Source: Hippophae tibetana (lineage: Eukaryota > Streptophyta > Magnoliopsida > Rosales > Elaeagnaceae). From it: a stretch of DNA of 64,000 bases. Below, piece after piece: positions 14,301 through 25,618 of this stretch. The notes under the pieces are model-generated. The model did no database searches. It was not told the DNA's origin and was given only the letters and a program-made list of their open reading frames with translations. The DNA lies in the NCBI GenBank assembly GCA_037013495.1, contig CM072801.1, forward strand, positions 37,188,001 through 37,252,000, read 5' to 3'. Position 1 is the first letter of the stretch, and each line of letters starts with the position of its first letter. Made by a program: the position numbers and the translations under genes.

Positions 14301-15240
14301 TTGCTTTCTGTTCTTGTTCTTTTGGGTTCCAATTTGATCATCTTAACCCTGTTCTAAGAAATTTAATCATTCTTAATCGTTCAGTTCCTATGTTGTCCGC
14401 CAAATGGTTCCGCATCATTTGGTATCAAAGCCTTGGTTGCTGAAAATATGTAATATATCTTCATATATGTATTTTTTTTAATTTTACATTTAAAAAAACT
14501 TTGTCCATTGAATTTTCCTATTCTATCATAAGTCAAAATCTTAAAGAAAGATAGATATTTGTATACCAAGTCTTGTGTTTTCTTTCAATTTTTTTGTCAT
14601 TATTTTGTCTTTCGATTTAATTTCCTAGTTTTCTTTAAATTCTTTCTACCTTCTTCATGATTTATGTTTTTTGTGGTCAACCTCTCTTTGTTCTTGAAAA
14701 AACCTTAGAGCTACTCCAGTTCGCGATTTCAAGCAAAACTAGGTTACTAATATGGGTTGCAACTTTAAACTGTTGTAACTATTAATTGGCTTATCGAAAT
14801 GACTATTATAATCAATCAAATCGTTGCTCTTTCGATTCCAAAAACACGCTCAAAGAAAAGTTTATTTATCGGAATCGGTTAACCAAAATTACTTCGTTTA
14901 CACTACTTGCCAACCTCAAATAGTTACGTGGCTTCTTATTGCGTTGCTTTCTGTTCTTTTTCTTTTGGGTTCCAATTTGATCATCTTAACCCTGTTCTAA
15001 GAAATTTAATCATTCTTAATCGTTCAGTTCCTATGTTGTCCGCCAAATGGTTCCGCATCAATTGGTATCAAAGAATTGGTTGCTGAAAAGATGTAATATA
15101 TCTTCATATATGTATTTTTTTGAATTTTACATTTAAAAAAACTTTGTCCATTGAATTTTCCTATTTTATCATAAGTCAAAATCTTAAAGAAAGATAGATA
15201 TTTGTATACCAAGTCTTGTGTTTTCTTTCAATTTTTTTGT
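11321..15240 (+). repeat. Diverged, non-HOR monomers
   Basis: The anchors are 11849, 12491, 13135, 13777, 14420 and 15063. Adjacent units differ more from each other than HOR counterparts do, and no local period above one monomer is obvious. Segment 12.1-13.8 kb has a displaced partner at 19.2-20.87 kb, annotated separately. The unit at 15063 has a damaged anchor context (CAATTGGTATCAAAGAATT). The CTTATCG variant at about 14788 recurs in the dimers that follow, so units here are plausible founders of the dimer block. Confidence 0.8.
12140..13800 (+). repeat. Displaced duplication, left member (partner 19210-20870)
   Basis: Shared rare variants at a constant offset of about 7,063 bp (11 monomers) pair this segment with 19210-20870. 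They are TTTATAGGAATTGG (12292/19358), CTTGATATATG (12530/19595), CCTTTTTCATG (12721/19784), CCTCTCTTTG (12754/19816), CAAGTTCTCG (12788/19851), TCCGCAAAATGG (13112/20174), AAAGCAAGATAG (13258/20322), GGTATATCG (13503/20566) and TTTCTTTCTCTTTC (13663/20726). Positions are approximate. The two members flank the dimer block. Confidence 0.8.
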
Positions 15241-16580
15241 CATTATTTTGTCTTTCGATTTAATTTCCTAGTTTTCTTTAAATTCTTTCTACCTTCTTCA
15301 TGATTTATGTTTTTTGTGGTCAACCTATCTTTGTTCTTGAAAAAACCTTAGAGCTACTCCAGTTCGCGATTTCAAGCAAAACTAGGTTACTAATATGGGT
15401 TGCAACTTTAAACTGTTGTAACTATTAATTGGCTTATCGAAATGACTATTATAATCAATCAAATCGTTGCTCTTTCGATTCCAAAAACACGCTCAAAGAA
15501 AATTTTATTTATCGGAATGAGTTAACCAAAATTACTTCGTTTACACTACTTGCCAACCTCAAATAGTTAGGTGGCTTCTTATTGCGTTGTTTTCTATTCA
15601 TGTTCTTTTGGGTTCCAATTTGATCATCTTAACCTTGTTCTAAGCAATTTAATCATTCTTAATCGTTGAGTTCCTATGTTGTCCGCCAAAAGGTTCCGCA
15701 TCATTTGGTATCAAATCCTTTGTTGCTGAAAATATGTAATTTATCTTCATATATGTATTTTTTTGAATTTTACATTTAAAAAAACTTTGTCCATTGAATT
15801 TTATATGCTTTCATATGTCAAAATCACAATGAAAGATAGATATTTGTATACCAAGTCTTGTGTTTTCTTTCAATTTTGTTGTCATTATTTTGTCTTTCGA
15901 TTTAATTTCCTAGTTTTCATTAAATTCTTTGTACCTTCTTCATGATTTATGTTTTTTGTGGTCATCCTATCTTTGTTCTTGAAAAAACCTTAGAGCTACT
16001 CCAGTTCGTGATTTCAATCAAATCTAGGTTACTAATATGGGTTGCTACTTTAAACTGTTGTAACTTTTAATTGGTTTATCGAAATGACTATTATAATCAA
16101 TCAAATCGTTGCTCTTTCTATTCCAAACACACACTCACAGAAAAGTTTATTTATCGGAATCGGTTAACCAAAATTACTTCGTTTACACTACTTGCCAACC
16201 TCAAATAGTTAGGTGGCTTCTTATTGTGTTGTTTTCTGTTCTTGTTCTTTTGGGTTCCAATTTGATCATCTTAACCCTGTTCTAATAAATTTAATCATTC
16301 TTAATCGTTGAGTTCCTATGTTGCCTCCAAAAGGGTCCGCATCATTTGGTATCAAAGCTTTGGTTGCTGAAAATATGTAATTTATCTTCATATATGTATT
16401 TTTTTGAATTTTACATTTTAAAAAACTTTGTCCATTGAATTTTCTATTCTTTCATAAGTCAAAATCACAAAGAAAGATAGATATTTGTATACCAAGTCTT
16501 GTGTTTTCTTTCAATTTTTTTGTCATTATTTTGTCTTTCGATTTAATTTCCTAGTTTTCTTTAAATTCTTTCTACCTTCT
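15241..16580 (+). repeat. Dimeric HOR copy 1 (x-y), 1,283-bp period
   Basis: The unit anchored at 15706 (x) has AAATCCTTTGTTG and TTATATGC. The unit at 16347 (y) has GCCTCCAAAAGGGTCC, AAAGCTTTGG and CATTTTAAAAAAC. The pair repeats at 16989/17630 and 18272/18913, always 1,283 bp later. Copy 1 has a private CGTGATTT (about 16007) where the others read CGCGATTT. Boundaries are placed by eye. Confidence 0.9.
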
Positions 16581-17863
16581 TCATGATTTATGTTTTTTGT
16601 GGTCAACCTATCTTTGTTCTTGAAAAAACCTTAGAGCTACTCCAGTTCGCGATTTCAAGCAAAACTAGGTTACTAATATGGGTTGCAACTTTAAACTGTT
16701 GTAACTATTAATTGGCTTATCGAAATGACTATTATAATCAATCAAATCGTTGCTCTTTCGATTCCAAAAACACGCTCAAAGAAAATTTTATTTATCGGAA
16801 TGAGTTAACCAAAATTACTTCGTTTACACTACTTGCCAACCTCAAATAGTTAGGTGGCTTCTTATTGCGTTGTTTTCTATTCATGTTCTTTTGGGTTCCA
16901 ATTTGATCATCTTAACCTTGTTCTAAGCAATTTAATCATTCTTAATCGTTGAGTTCCTATGTTGTCCGCCAAAAGGTTCCGCATCATTTGGTATCAAATC
17001 CTTTGTTGCTGAAAATATGTAATTTATCTTCATATATGTATTTTTTTGAATTTTACATTTAAAAAAACTTTGTCCATTGAATTTTATATGCTTTCATATG
17101 TCAAAATCACAATGAAAGATAGATATTTGTATACCAAGTCTTGTGTTTTCTTTCAATTTTGTTGTCATTATTTTGTCTTTCGATTTAATTTCCTAGTTTT
17201 CATTAAATTCTTTGTACCTTCTTCATGATTTATGTTTTTTGTGGTCATCCTATCTTTGTTCTTGAAAAAACCTTAGAGCTACTCCAGTTCGCGATTTCAA
17301 TCAAATCTAGGTTACTAATATGGGTTGCTACTTTAAACTGTTGTAACTTTTAATTGGTTTATCGAAATGACTATTATAATCAATCAAATCGTTGCTCTTT
17401 CTATTCCAAACACACACTCACAGAAAAGTTTATTTATCGGAATCGGTTAACCAAAATTACTTCGTTTACACTACTTGCCAACCTCAAATAGTTAGGTGGC
17501 TTCTTATTGTGTTGTTTTCTGTTCTTGTTCTTTTGGGTTCCAATTTGATCATCTTAACCCTGTTCTAATAAATTTAATCATTCTTAATCGTTGAGTTCCT
17601 ATGTTGCCTCCAAAAGGGTCCGCATCATTTGGTATCAAAGCTTTGGTTGCTGAAAATATGTAATTTATCTTCATATATGTATTTTTTTGAATTTTACATT
17701 TTAAAAAACTTTGTCCATTGAATTTTCTATTCTTTCATAAGTCAAAATCACAAAGAAAGATAGATATTTGTATACCAAGTCTTGTGTTTTCTTTCAATTT
17801 TTTTGTCATTATTTTGTCTTTCGATTTAATTTCCTAGTTTTCTTTAAATTCTTTCTACCTTCT
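16581..17863 (+). repeat. Dimeric HOR copy 2 (x-y)
   Basis: The anchors are 16989 (x) and 17630 (y). By eye it is nearly base-for-base the same as copies 1 and 3 across 1,283 bp. That is far closer than x is to y, so the dimer was amplified as a unit. Confidence 0.9.
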
Positions 17864-19075
17864 TCATGATTTATGTTTTTTGTGGTCAACCTATCTTTGT
17901 TCTTGAAAAAACCTTAGAGCTACTCCAGTTCGCGATTTCAAGCAAAACTAGGTTACTAATATGGGTTGCAACTTTAAACTGTTGTAACTATTAATTGGCT
18001 TATCGAAATGACTATTATAATCAATCAAATCGTTGCTCTTTCGATTCCAAAAACACGCTCAAAGAAAATTTTATTTATCGGAATGAGTTAACCAAAATTA
18101 CTTCGTTTACACTACTTGCCAACCTCAAATAGTTAGGTGGCTTCTTATTGCGTTGTTTTCTATTCATGTTCTTTTGGGTTCCAATTTGATCATCTTAACC
18201 TTGTTCTAAGCAATTTAATCATTCTTAATCGTTGAGTTCCTATGTTGTCCGCCAAAAGGTTCCGCATCATTTGGTATCAAATCCTTTGTTGCTGAAAATA
18301 TGTAATTTATCTTCATATATGTATTTTTTTGAATTTTACATTTAAAAAAACTTTGTCCCTTGAATTTTATATGCTTTCATATGTCAAAATCACAATGAAA
18401 GATAGATATTTGTATACCAAGTCTTGTGTTTTCTTTCAATTTTGTTGTCATTATTTTGTCTTTTGATTTAATTTCCTAGTTTTCATTAAATTCTTTGTAC
18501 CTTCTTCATGATTTATGTTTTTTGTGGTCATCCTATCTTTGTTCTTGAAAAAACCTTAGAGCTACTCCAGTTCGCGATTTCAATCAAATCTAGGTTACTA
18601 ATATGGGTTGCTACTTTAAACTGTTGTAACTTTTAATTGGTTTATCGAAATGACTATTATAATCAATCAAATCGTTGCTCTTTCTATTCCAAACACACAC
18701 TCACAGAAAAGTTTATTTATCGGAATCGGTTAACCAAAATTACTTCGTTTACACTACTTGCCAACCTCAAATAGTTAGGTGGCTTCTTATTGTGTTGTTT
18801 TCTGTTCTTGTTCTTTTGGGTTCCAATTTGATCATCTTAACCCTGTTCTAATAAATTTAATCATTCTTAATCGTTGAGTTCCTATGTTGCCTCCAAAAGG
18901 GTCCGCATCATTTGGTATCAAAGCTTTGGTTGCTGAAAATATGTAATTTATCTTCATATATGTATTTTTTTGAATTTTACATTTTAAAAAACTTTGTCCA
19001 TTGAATTTTCTATTCTTTCATAAGTCAAAATCACAAAGAAAGATAGATATTTGTATACCAAGTCTTGTGTTTTCT
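17864..19075 (+). repeat. Dimeric HOR copy 3 (x-y), right end of block
   Basis: The anchors are 18272 (x) and 18913 (y). Two private changes are visible: GTCCCTTGAA near 18356 and CTTTTGATTT near 18462. The agreement ends near 19,080, where TTTTGTTGTC and CTATCGATTT replace the dimer's sequence. From there the units resemble those left of the dimer block. Confidence 0.88.
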
Positions 19076-21750
19076 TTCAATTTTGTTGTCATTATTTTGT
19101 CTATCGATTTAATTTCCTAGTTTTCTTTAAATTCTTTGTACCTTCTTCATGATTTATGTTTTTTGTGGTCAACCTATCTTTGTTCTTGAAAAAACCTTAG
19201 AGCTACTCCAGTTCGCAATTTCAATCAAATCTAGGTTACTAATATGGGTTGCCACTTTAAACTGTTGTAACTTTTAATTGGTTTATCGAAATGACTATTA
19301 TAATCAATCAAATCGTTGCTCTTTCGATTCCAAAAACACGCTCAAAGAAAAGTTTATTTATAGGAATTGGTTAACCAAAATTACTTCGTTTACACTACTT
19401 GCCAACCTCAAATAGTTACGTGGCTTCTTATTGCGTTGTTTTCTGTTCTTGTTCTTTTGGGTTCCAATTTGATCATCTTAACCCTGTTCTAAGCAATTTA
19501 ATCATTCTTTATCATTGAGTTCCTATGTTGTCCGCCAAATGGTTCCGCATCATTTGGCATCAAAGCCTTGGTTGCTGAAAATATGTAATATATCTTGATA
19601 TATGTATTTTTTTGAATTTTACATTTAAAAAAACATTGTCCATTGAATTTTCCTATTCTAGCATAAGTCAAAATCTTAAAGAAAGATAGATATTTGTATA
19701 CCAAGTCTTGTGTTTTCTTTCAATTTTTTTGTCATTATTTTGTCTTTCGATTTAATTTCCTAGTTTTCTTTAAATTCTTTGTACCTTTTTCATGATTTAT
19801 GTTTTTTGTGGTCAACCTCTCTTTGTTCTTGAAAAAACCTTAGAGCTACTCAAGTTCTCGATTTCAATCAAAACTAGGTTACTAATATGGGTTGCAACTT
19901 TAAATTGTTGTAACCTTTAATTGGTTTATCGAAATGACTATTATAATCAATCAAATCGTTGCTCTTTCTATTCCAAAAACACGCTCAAAGAAAAGTTTAT
20001 TTATCGGAATCGTTTAACCAAAATTACTTCGTTTACACTACTTGCCAACCTCAAATAGTTAGGTGGCTTCTTATTGTGTTGTTTTCTATTCTTGTACTTT
20101 TGGGTTCCAATTTGATCATCTTAACCCTGTTCTAAGCAATTTAATCATTCTTAATCGTTGAGTTCCTATGTTGTCCGCAAAATGGTTCCGCATCATTTGG
20201 TATCAAAGCCTTGGTTGCTGAAAATATGTAATATATCTTCATATATGTATTTTTTTTAATTTTACATTTAAAAAAACTTTGTCCATTGAATTTTCCTATT
20301 CTATCATAAGTCAAAATCTTAAAGCAAGATAGATATTTGTATACCAAGTCTTGTGTTTTCTTTCAATTTTTTTGTCATAATTTTGTCTTTCAATTTAATT
20401 TCCTAGTTTTCTTTAAATTCTTTGTACCTTCTTCATGATTTATGTTTTTTGTGGTCAACCTATCTTTGTTCTTGGAAAAACCTTAGAGCTACTCCAGTTC
20501 GCGATTTCAATAAAAACTAGATTACTAATACGGGTTGCAATTTTAAACTGTTGTAACTTTTAATTGGTATATCGAAATGACTATTATAATCAATCAAATC
20601 GTTGCTCTTTCTATTCCAAAAACACGCTCAAAGAAATGTTTATTTATCGGAATCGGTTAACCAAAATTACTTCGTTTACACTACTTGCCAACCTCAAACA
20701 GTTAGATGGCTTCTTATTGCATTGTTTTCTTTCTCTTTCTTTTGGGTTCCAATTTGATCATCTTAACCTTGTTCTAAGCAATTTAATCATTCTTAATCGT
20801 TGAGTTCCTATGTTGTCCGCCAAAAGGTTCCGCATCATTTGGTATCAAAGCCTTGGTTGCTGAAAATATGTAATTTATCTTCATATATGTATTTTTATGT
20901 ATTTTACATTTAAAAAAACTTTGTCCATTGAATTTTATATTCTTTCATAAGTCAAAATCATAATGAAAGATAGATATTTGTATACCAAGTCTTGTGTTTT
21001 CTTTCAATTTTGTTGTCATTATTTTGTGTTTCGATTTAATTTCCTAGTTTTTTTAAATTCTTTGTATCTTCTTCATGATTTATGTTTTTTGTGGTCAACC
21101 TATCTTTGTTCTTGAAAAACAATTAGAGCTACTCCAGTTTGCGATTTCAATCAAAACTAGGTTACTAATATGGTTTGCAAATTTAAACTGTTGTAACTTT
21201 TAATTGGTTCATCGAAATGACTATTATAATCAATCAAATCGTTGCTCTTTCTATTCCAAAAACACGCTCAAAGAAAAGTTTATTTATCGGAATCGGTTAA
21301 CCAAAATTACTTCGTTTACACTACTTGCCAACCTGAAATAGTTAGGTGGCTTCTTATTGTGTTGTTTTCTGTTCTTTTTTTTTGGGTTCCAATTTGATCA
21401 TCTTAACCCTGTTCTAAGCAATTTAATCATTTTTAATCGTTGAGTTCCTATGTTGTCCGCCAAAAGGTTCCGCATCATTTGGTATCAAATCCTTGGTTGC
21501 TGAAAATATGTAATTTATCTTCATATATGTATTTTTTTGAATTTTACATTTAAAAAAAACTTTGTCCATTGAATTTTATATGCTTTCATAAGTCAAAATC
21601 TTAAAGAAAGATAGATATTTGTATACCAAGTCTTGTGTTTTCTTTCAATTTTGTTGTCATTATTTTGTCTTTCGATTTAATTTCCTAGTTTTCTTTAAAT
21701 TCTTTGTACCTTCTTCATGATTTATGTTTTTTGTGGTCAACCTATCTTTG
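19076..21750 (+). repeat. Diverged, non-HOR monomers between dimer and trimer blocks
   Basis: The anchors are 19555, 20198, 20840 and 21480. The first part is the right member of the 7,063-bp displaced duplication. The anchor at 19555 is mutated to TGGCATCA. The unit at 20840 has an altered T-run (TATTTTTATGTATTTTAC near 20889), and 20840 to 21480 is the shortest spacing in the window (640 bp). No gene is present. Confidence 0.8.
19210..20870 (+). repeat. Displaced duplication, right member (partner 12140-13800)
   Basis: It carries the same chain of rare variants as 12140-13800 at a constant offset of about 7,063 bp, covering roughly two and a half monomers. The match ends near 20,880, where this copy has TATTTTTATG and the left copy has an uninterrupted T-run. 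Confidence 0.8.
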
Positions 21751-21756
21751 TTCTTG

Positions 21757-23687
21757 AATAAACCTTAGAGCTACTCCAGTTCGCGAATTCAATCAAAACT
21801 AGGTTACTAATATGGGTTGCAACTTTAAACTGTTGTAACTTTTAATTGGTTTATCGAAATGACTATTATAATCAATCAAATCGTTGCTCTTTCGATTCCA
21901 AAAACACGCTCAAAGAAAAGTTTATTTATCGGAATCGGTTAACCAAAATTACTTCGTTTACACTACTTGCCAACCTCAAATAGTTACGTGGCTTCTTATT
22001 GCGTTGTTTTCTGTTCTTTTTCTTTTGGGTTCCAATTTGATAATCTTAACCCTGTTCTAAGAAATTTAATCATTCTTAATCGTTAAGTTCCTATGTTGTC
22101 CGCCAAATGGTTCCGCATCATTTGGTATCAAAGCCTTGGTTGCTGAAAATATGTAATATATCTTCATATATGTATTTTTTTGAATTTTACATTTAAAAAA
22201 ACTTTGTCCATTGAATTTTCCTATTCTATCATAAGTCAAAATCTTAAAGAAAGATAGATATTTGTATACCAAGTCTTGTGTTTTCTTTCAATTTGTTTTT
22301 CATTATTTTGTCTTTCGATTTAATTTCCTAGTTTTTCTTTAAATTCTTTGTACCTTCTTCATGATTTATGTTTTTTGTGGTCAACCTATCTTTGTCCTTC
22401 AAAAAACCTTAGAGGTACTCCAGTTCGCGATTACAATAAAAACTAGGTTACTAATATGGGTTGCAACTTTAAACTGTTGTAACTTTAAATTGGTTTATCG
22501 AAATGACTATTATAATCAATCAAATCGTCGCTCTTTCGATTAAAAAAACACGCTCAAAGAAAAGTTTATTTATCGGAATTTGTTTTACCAAAATTACTTC
22601 GTTTACACTACTTGCCGACCTCAAATAGTTAGGTGGCTTCTTATTGCGTTTTTTTTCTGTTCTTGTTCTTTTTATGTTCCAATTTGATCATCTTAACCCT
22701 GTTCTAAGCAATTTAATCATTCTTAATCGTTGAGTTCCTATGTTATCCGCCAAAAGGTTCCGCATCATTTGGTATCAAAGCCTTGTTGCTGAAAATATAT
22801 AATATAACTTCATATATGTATTTTTTTGAATTTTACATTTAAAAACAAATTTGTCCATTGAATTTTATATGCTTTCATAAGTCAAAATCACAATGAAAGA
22901 TAGATATTTGTATACCAAGTCTTGTGTTTTCTTTCAATTTTGTTGTCATTATTTTGTCTTTCGATTTAATTTCCTAGTTTTCATTAAATTCTTTGTACCT
23001 TCTTCATGATTTATGTTTTTTGTGGTCAACCTACCTTTGTTCTTGAAAAAACCTTAGAGCTACTCCAGTTCGCGATTTCAATCAAATCTAGGTTACTAAT
23101 ATGGGTTGCTACTTTAAACTGCTGTAACATTTAATTGGTTTATCGAAATGACTATTATAATCAATCAAATCGTTGCTCTTTCTATTCCAAAAACACGCTC
23201 AAAGAAAAGTTTATTTATCGGAATCGTTTAACCAAAATTACTTCGTTTACACTACTTGCCAACCTCAAATAGTTAGGTGGCTTCTTATTGTGTTGTTTTC
23301 TATTCTTGTACTTTTGGGTTCCAATTTGATCATCTTAACCCTGTTCTAAGCAATTTAAACATTCTTAATCGTTGAGTTCCTATGTTATCCGCCAAAAGGT
23401 TCCGCATCATTTGGTATCAAAGCCTTGTTGCTGAAAATATATAATATAACTTCATATATGTATTTTTTTGAATTTTACATTTAAAAAAACTTTGTCCATT
23501 GAATTTTTCTATTCATTCATAAGTCAAAATCTTAAAGAAAGATAGATATTTGTATACCAAGTCTTGTGTTTTCTTTCAATTTTGTTGTCATTCTTTTGTC
23601 TTTCGATTTAATTTCCTAGTTTTCATTAAATTCTTTGTACCTTCTTCATGATTTATGTTTTTTGTGGTCAACCTATCTTTGTTCTTG
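21757..23687 (+). repeat. Trimeric HOR copy 1, 1,931 bp
   Basis: The anchors are 22123, 22770 and 23412, with unit lengths of 647, 642 and 642 bp. The first unit-to-unit segment carries the g-type block: GTCCTTCAAAAAACC, GAGGTACTCC, TCGATTAAAAAAACACG and TTTTTATGTTCC. The next has TTTAAAAACAAATTTG. Each anchor recurs exactly 1,931 bp later. A private CTGCTGTAACAT near 23119 differs from CTGTTGTAACTT in copy 2. Confidence 0.9.
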
Positions 23688-25618
23688 AATAAACCATAGA
23701 GCTACTCCAGTTCGCGAATTCAATCAAAACTAGGTTACTAATATGGGTTGCAACTTTAAACTGTTGTAACTTTTAATTGGTTTATCGAAATGACTATTAT
23801 AATCAATCAAATCGTTGCTCTTTCGATTCCAAAAACACGCTCAAAGAAAAGTTTATTTATCGGAATCGGTTAACCAAAATTACTTCGTTTACACTACTTG
23901 CCAACCTCAAATAGTTACGTGGCTTCTTATTGCGTTGTTTTCTGTTCTTTTTCTTTTGGGTTCCAATTTGATAATCTTAACCCTGTTCTAAGAAATTTAA
24001 TCATTCTTAATCGTTAAGTTCCTATGTTGTCCGCCAAATGGTTCCGCATCATTTGGTATCAAAGCCTTGGTTGCTGAAAATATGTAATATATCTTCATAT
24101 ATGTATTTTTTTGAATTTTACATTTAAAAAAACTTTGTCCATTGAATTTTCCTATTCTATCATAAGTCAAAATCTTAAAGAAAGATAGATATTTGTATAC
24201 CAAGTCTTGTGTTTTCTTTCAATTTGTTTTTCATTATTTTGTCTTTCGATTTAATTTCCTAGTTTTTCTTTAAATTCTTTGTACCTTCTTCATGATTTAT
24301 GTTTTTTGTGGTCAACCTATCTTTGTCCTTCAAAAAACCTTAGAGGTACTCCAGTTCGCGATTACAATAAAAACTAGGTTACTAATATGGGTTGCAACTT
24401 TAAACTGTTGTAACTTTAAATTGGTTTATCGAAATGACTATTATAATCAATCAAATCGTCGCTCTTTCGATTAAAAAAACACGCTCAAAGAAAAGTTTAT
24501 TTATCGGAATTTGTTTTACCAAAATTACTTCGTTTACACTACTTGCCGACCTCAAATAGTTAGGTGGCTTCTTATTGCGTTTTTTTTCTGTTCTTGTTCT
24601 TTTTATGTTCCAATTTGATCATCTTAACCCTGTTCTAAGCAATTTAATCATTCTTAATCGTTGAGTTCCTATGTTATCCGCCAAAAGGTTCCGCATCATT
24701 TGGTATCAAAGCCTTGTTGCTGAAAATATATAATATAACTTCATATATGTATTTTTTTGAATTTTACATTTAAAAACAAATTTGTCCATTGAATTTTATA
24801 TGCTTTCATAAGTCAAAATCACAATGAAAGATAGATATTTGTATACCAAGTCTTGTGTTTTCTTTCAATTTTGTTGTCATTATTTTGTCTTTCGATTTAA
24901 TTTCCTAGTTTTCATTAAATTCTTTGTACCTTCTTCATGATTTATGTTTTTTGTGGTCAACCTACCTTTGTTCTTGAAAAAACCTTAGAGCTACTCCAGT
25001 TCGCGATTTCAATCAAATCTAGGTTACTAATATGGGTTGCTACTTTAAACTGTTGTAACTTTTAATTGGTTTATCGAAATGACTATTATAATCAATCAAA
25101 TCGTTGCTCTTTCTATTCCAAAAACACGCTCAAAGAAAAGTTTATTTATCGGAATCGTTTAACCAAAATTACTTCGTTTACACTACTTGCCAACCTCAAA
25201 TAGTTAGGTGGCTTCTTATTGTGTTGTTTTCTATTCTTGTACTTTTGGGTTCCAATTTGATCATCTTAACCCTGTTCTAAGCAATTTAAACATTCTTAAT
25301 CGTTGAGTTCCTATGTTATCCGCCAAAAGGTTCCGCATCATTTGGTATCAAAGCCTTGTTGCTGAAAATATATAATATAACTTCATATATGTATTTTTTT
25401 GAATTTTACATTTAAAAAAACTTTGTCCATTGAATTTTTCTATTCATTCATAAGTCAAAATCTTAAAGAAAGATAGATATTTGTATACCAAGTCTTGTGT
25501 TTTCTTTCAATTTTGTTGTCATTCTTTTGTCTTTCGATTTAATTTCCTAGTTTTCATTAAATTCTTTGTACCTTCTTCATGATTTATGTTTTTTGTGGTC
25601 AACCTATCTTTGTTCTTG
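23688..25618 (+). repeat. Trimeric HOR copy 2, 1,931 bp
   Basis: The anchors are 24054, 24701 and 25343, each 1,931 bp after its partner. ACCATAGAGC occurs at about 23692 and again at about 25624. At 23.69 kb it is preceded by TTGAATAAACC, as at 21.76 kb, while at 25.62 kb it is preceded by TTGAAAAAACC. This places the duplication junction within the TTGAA[A/T]AAACC tract. Confidence 0.9.
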
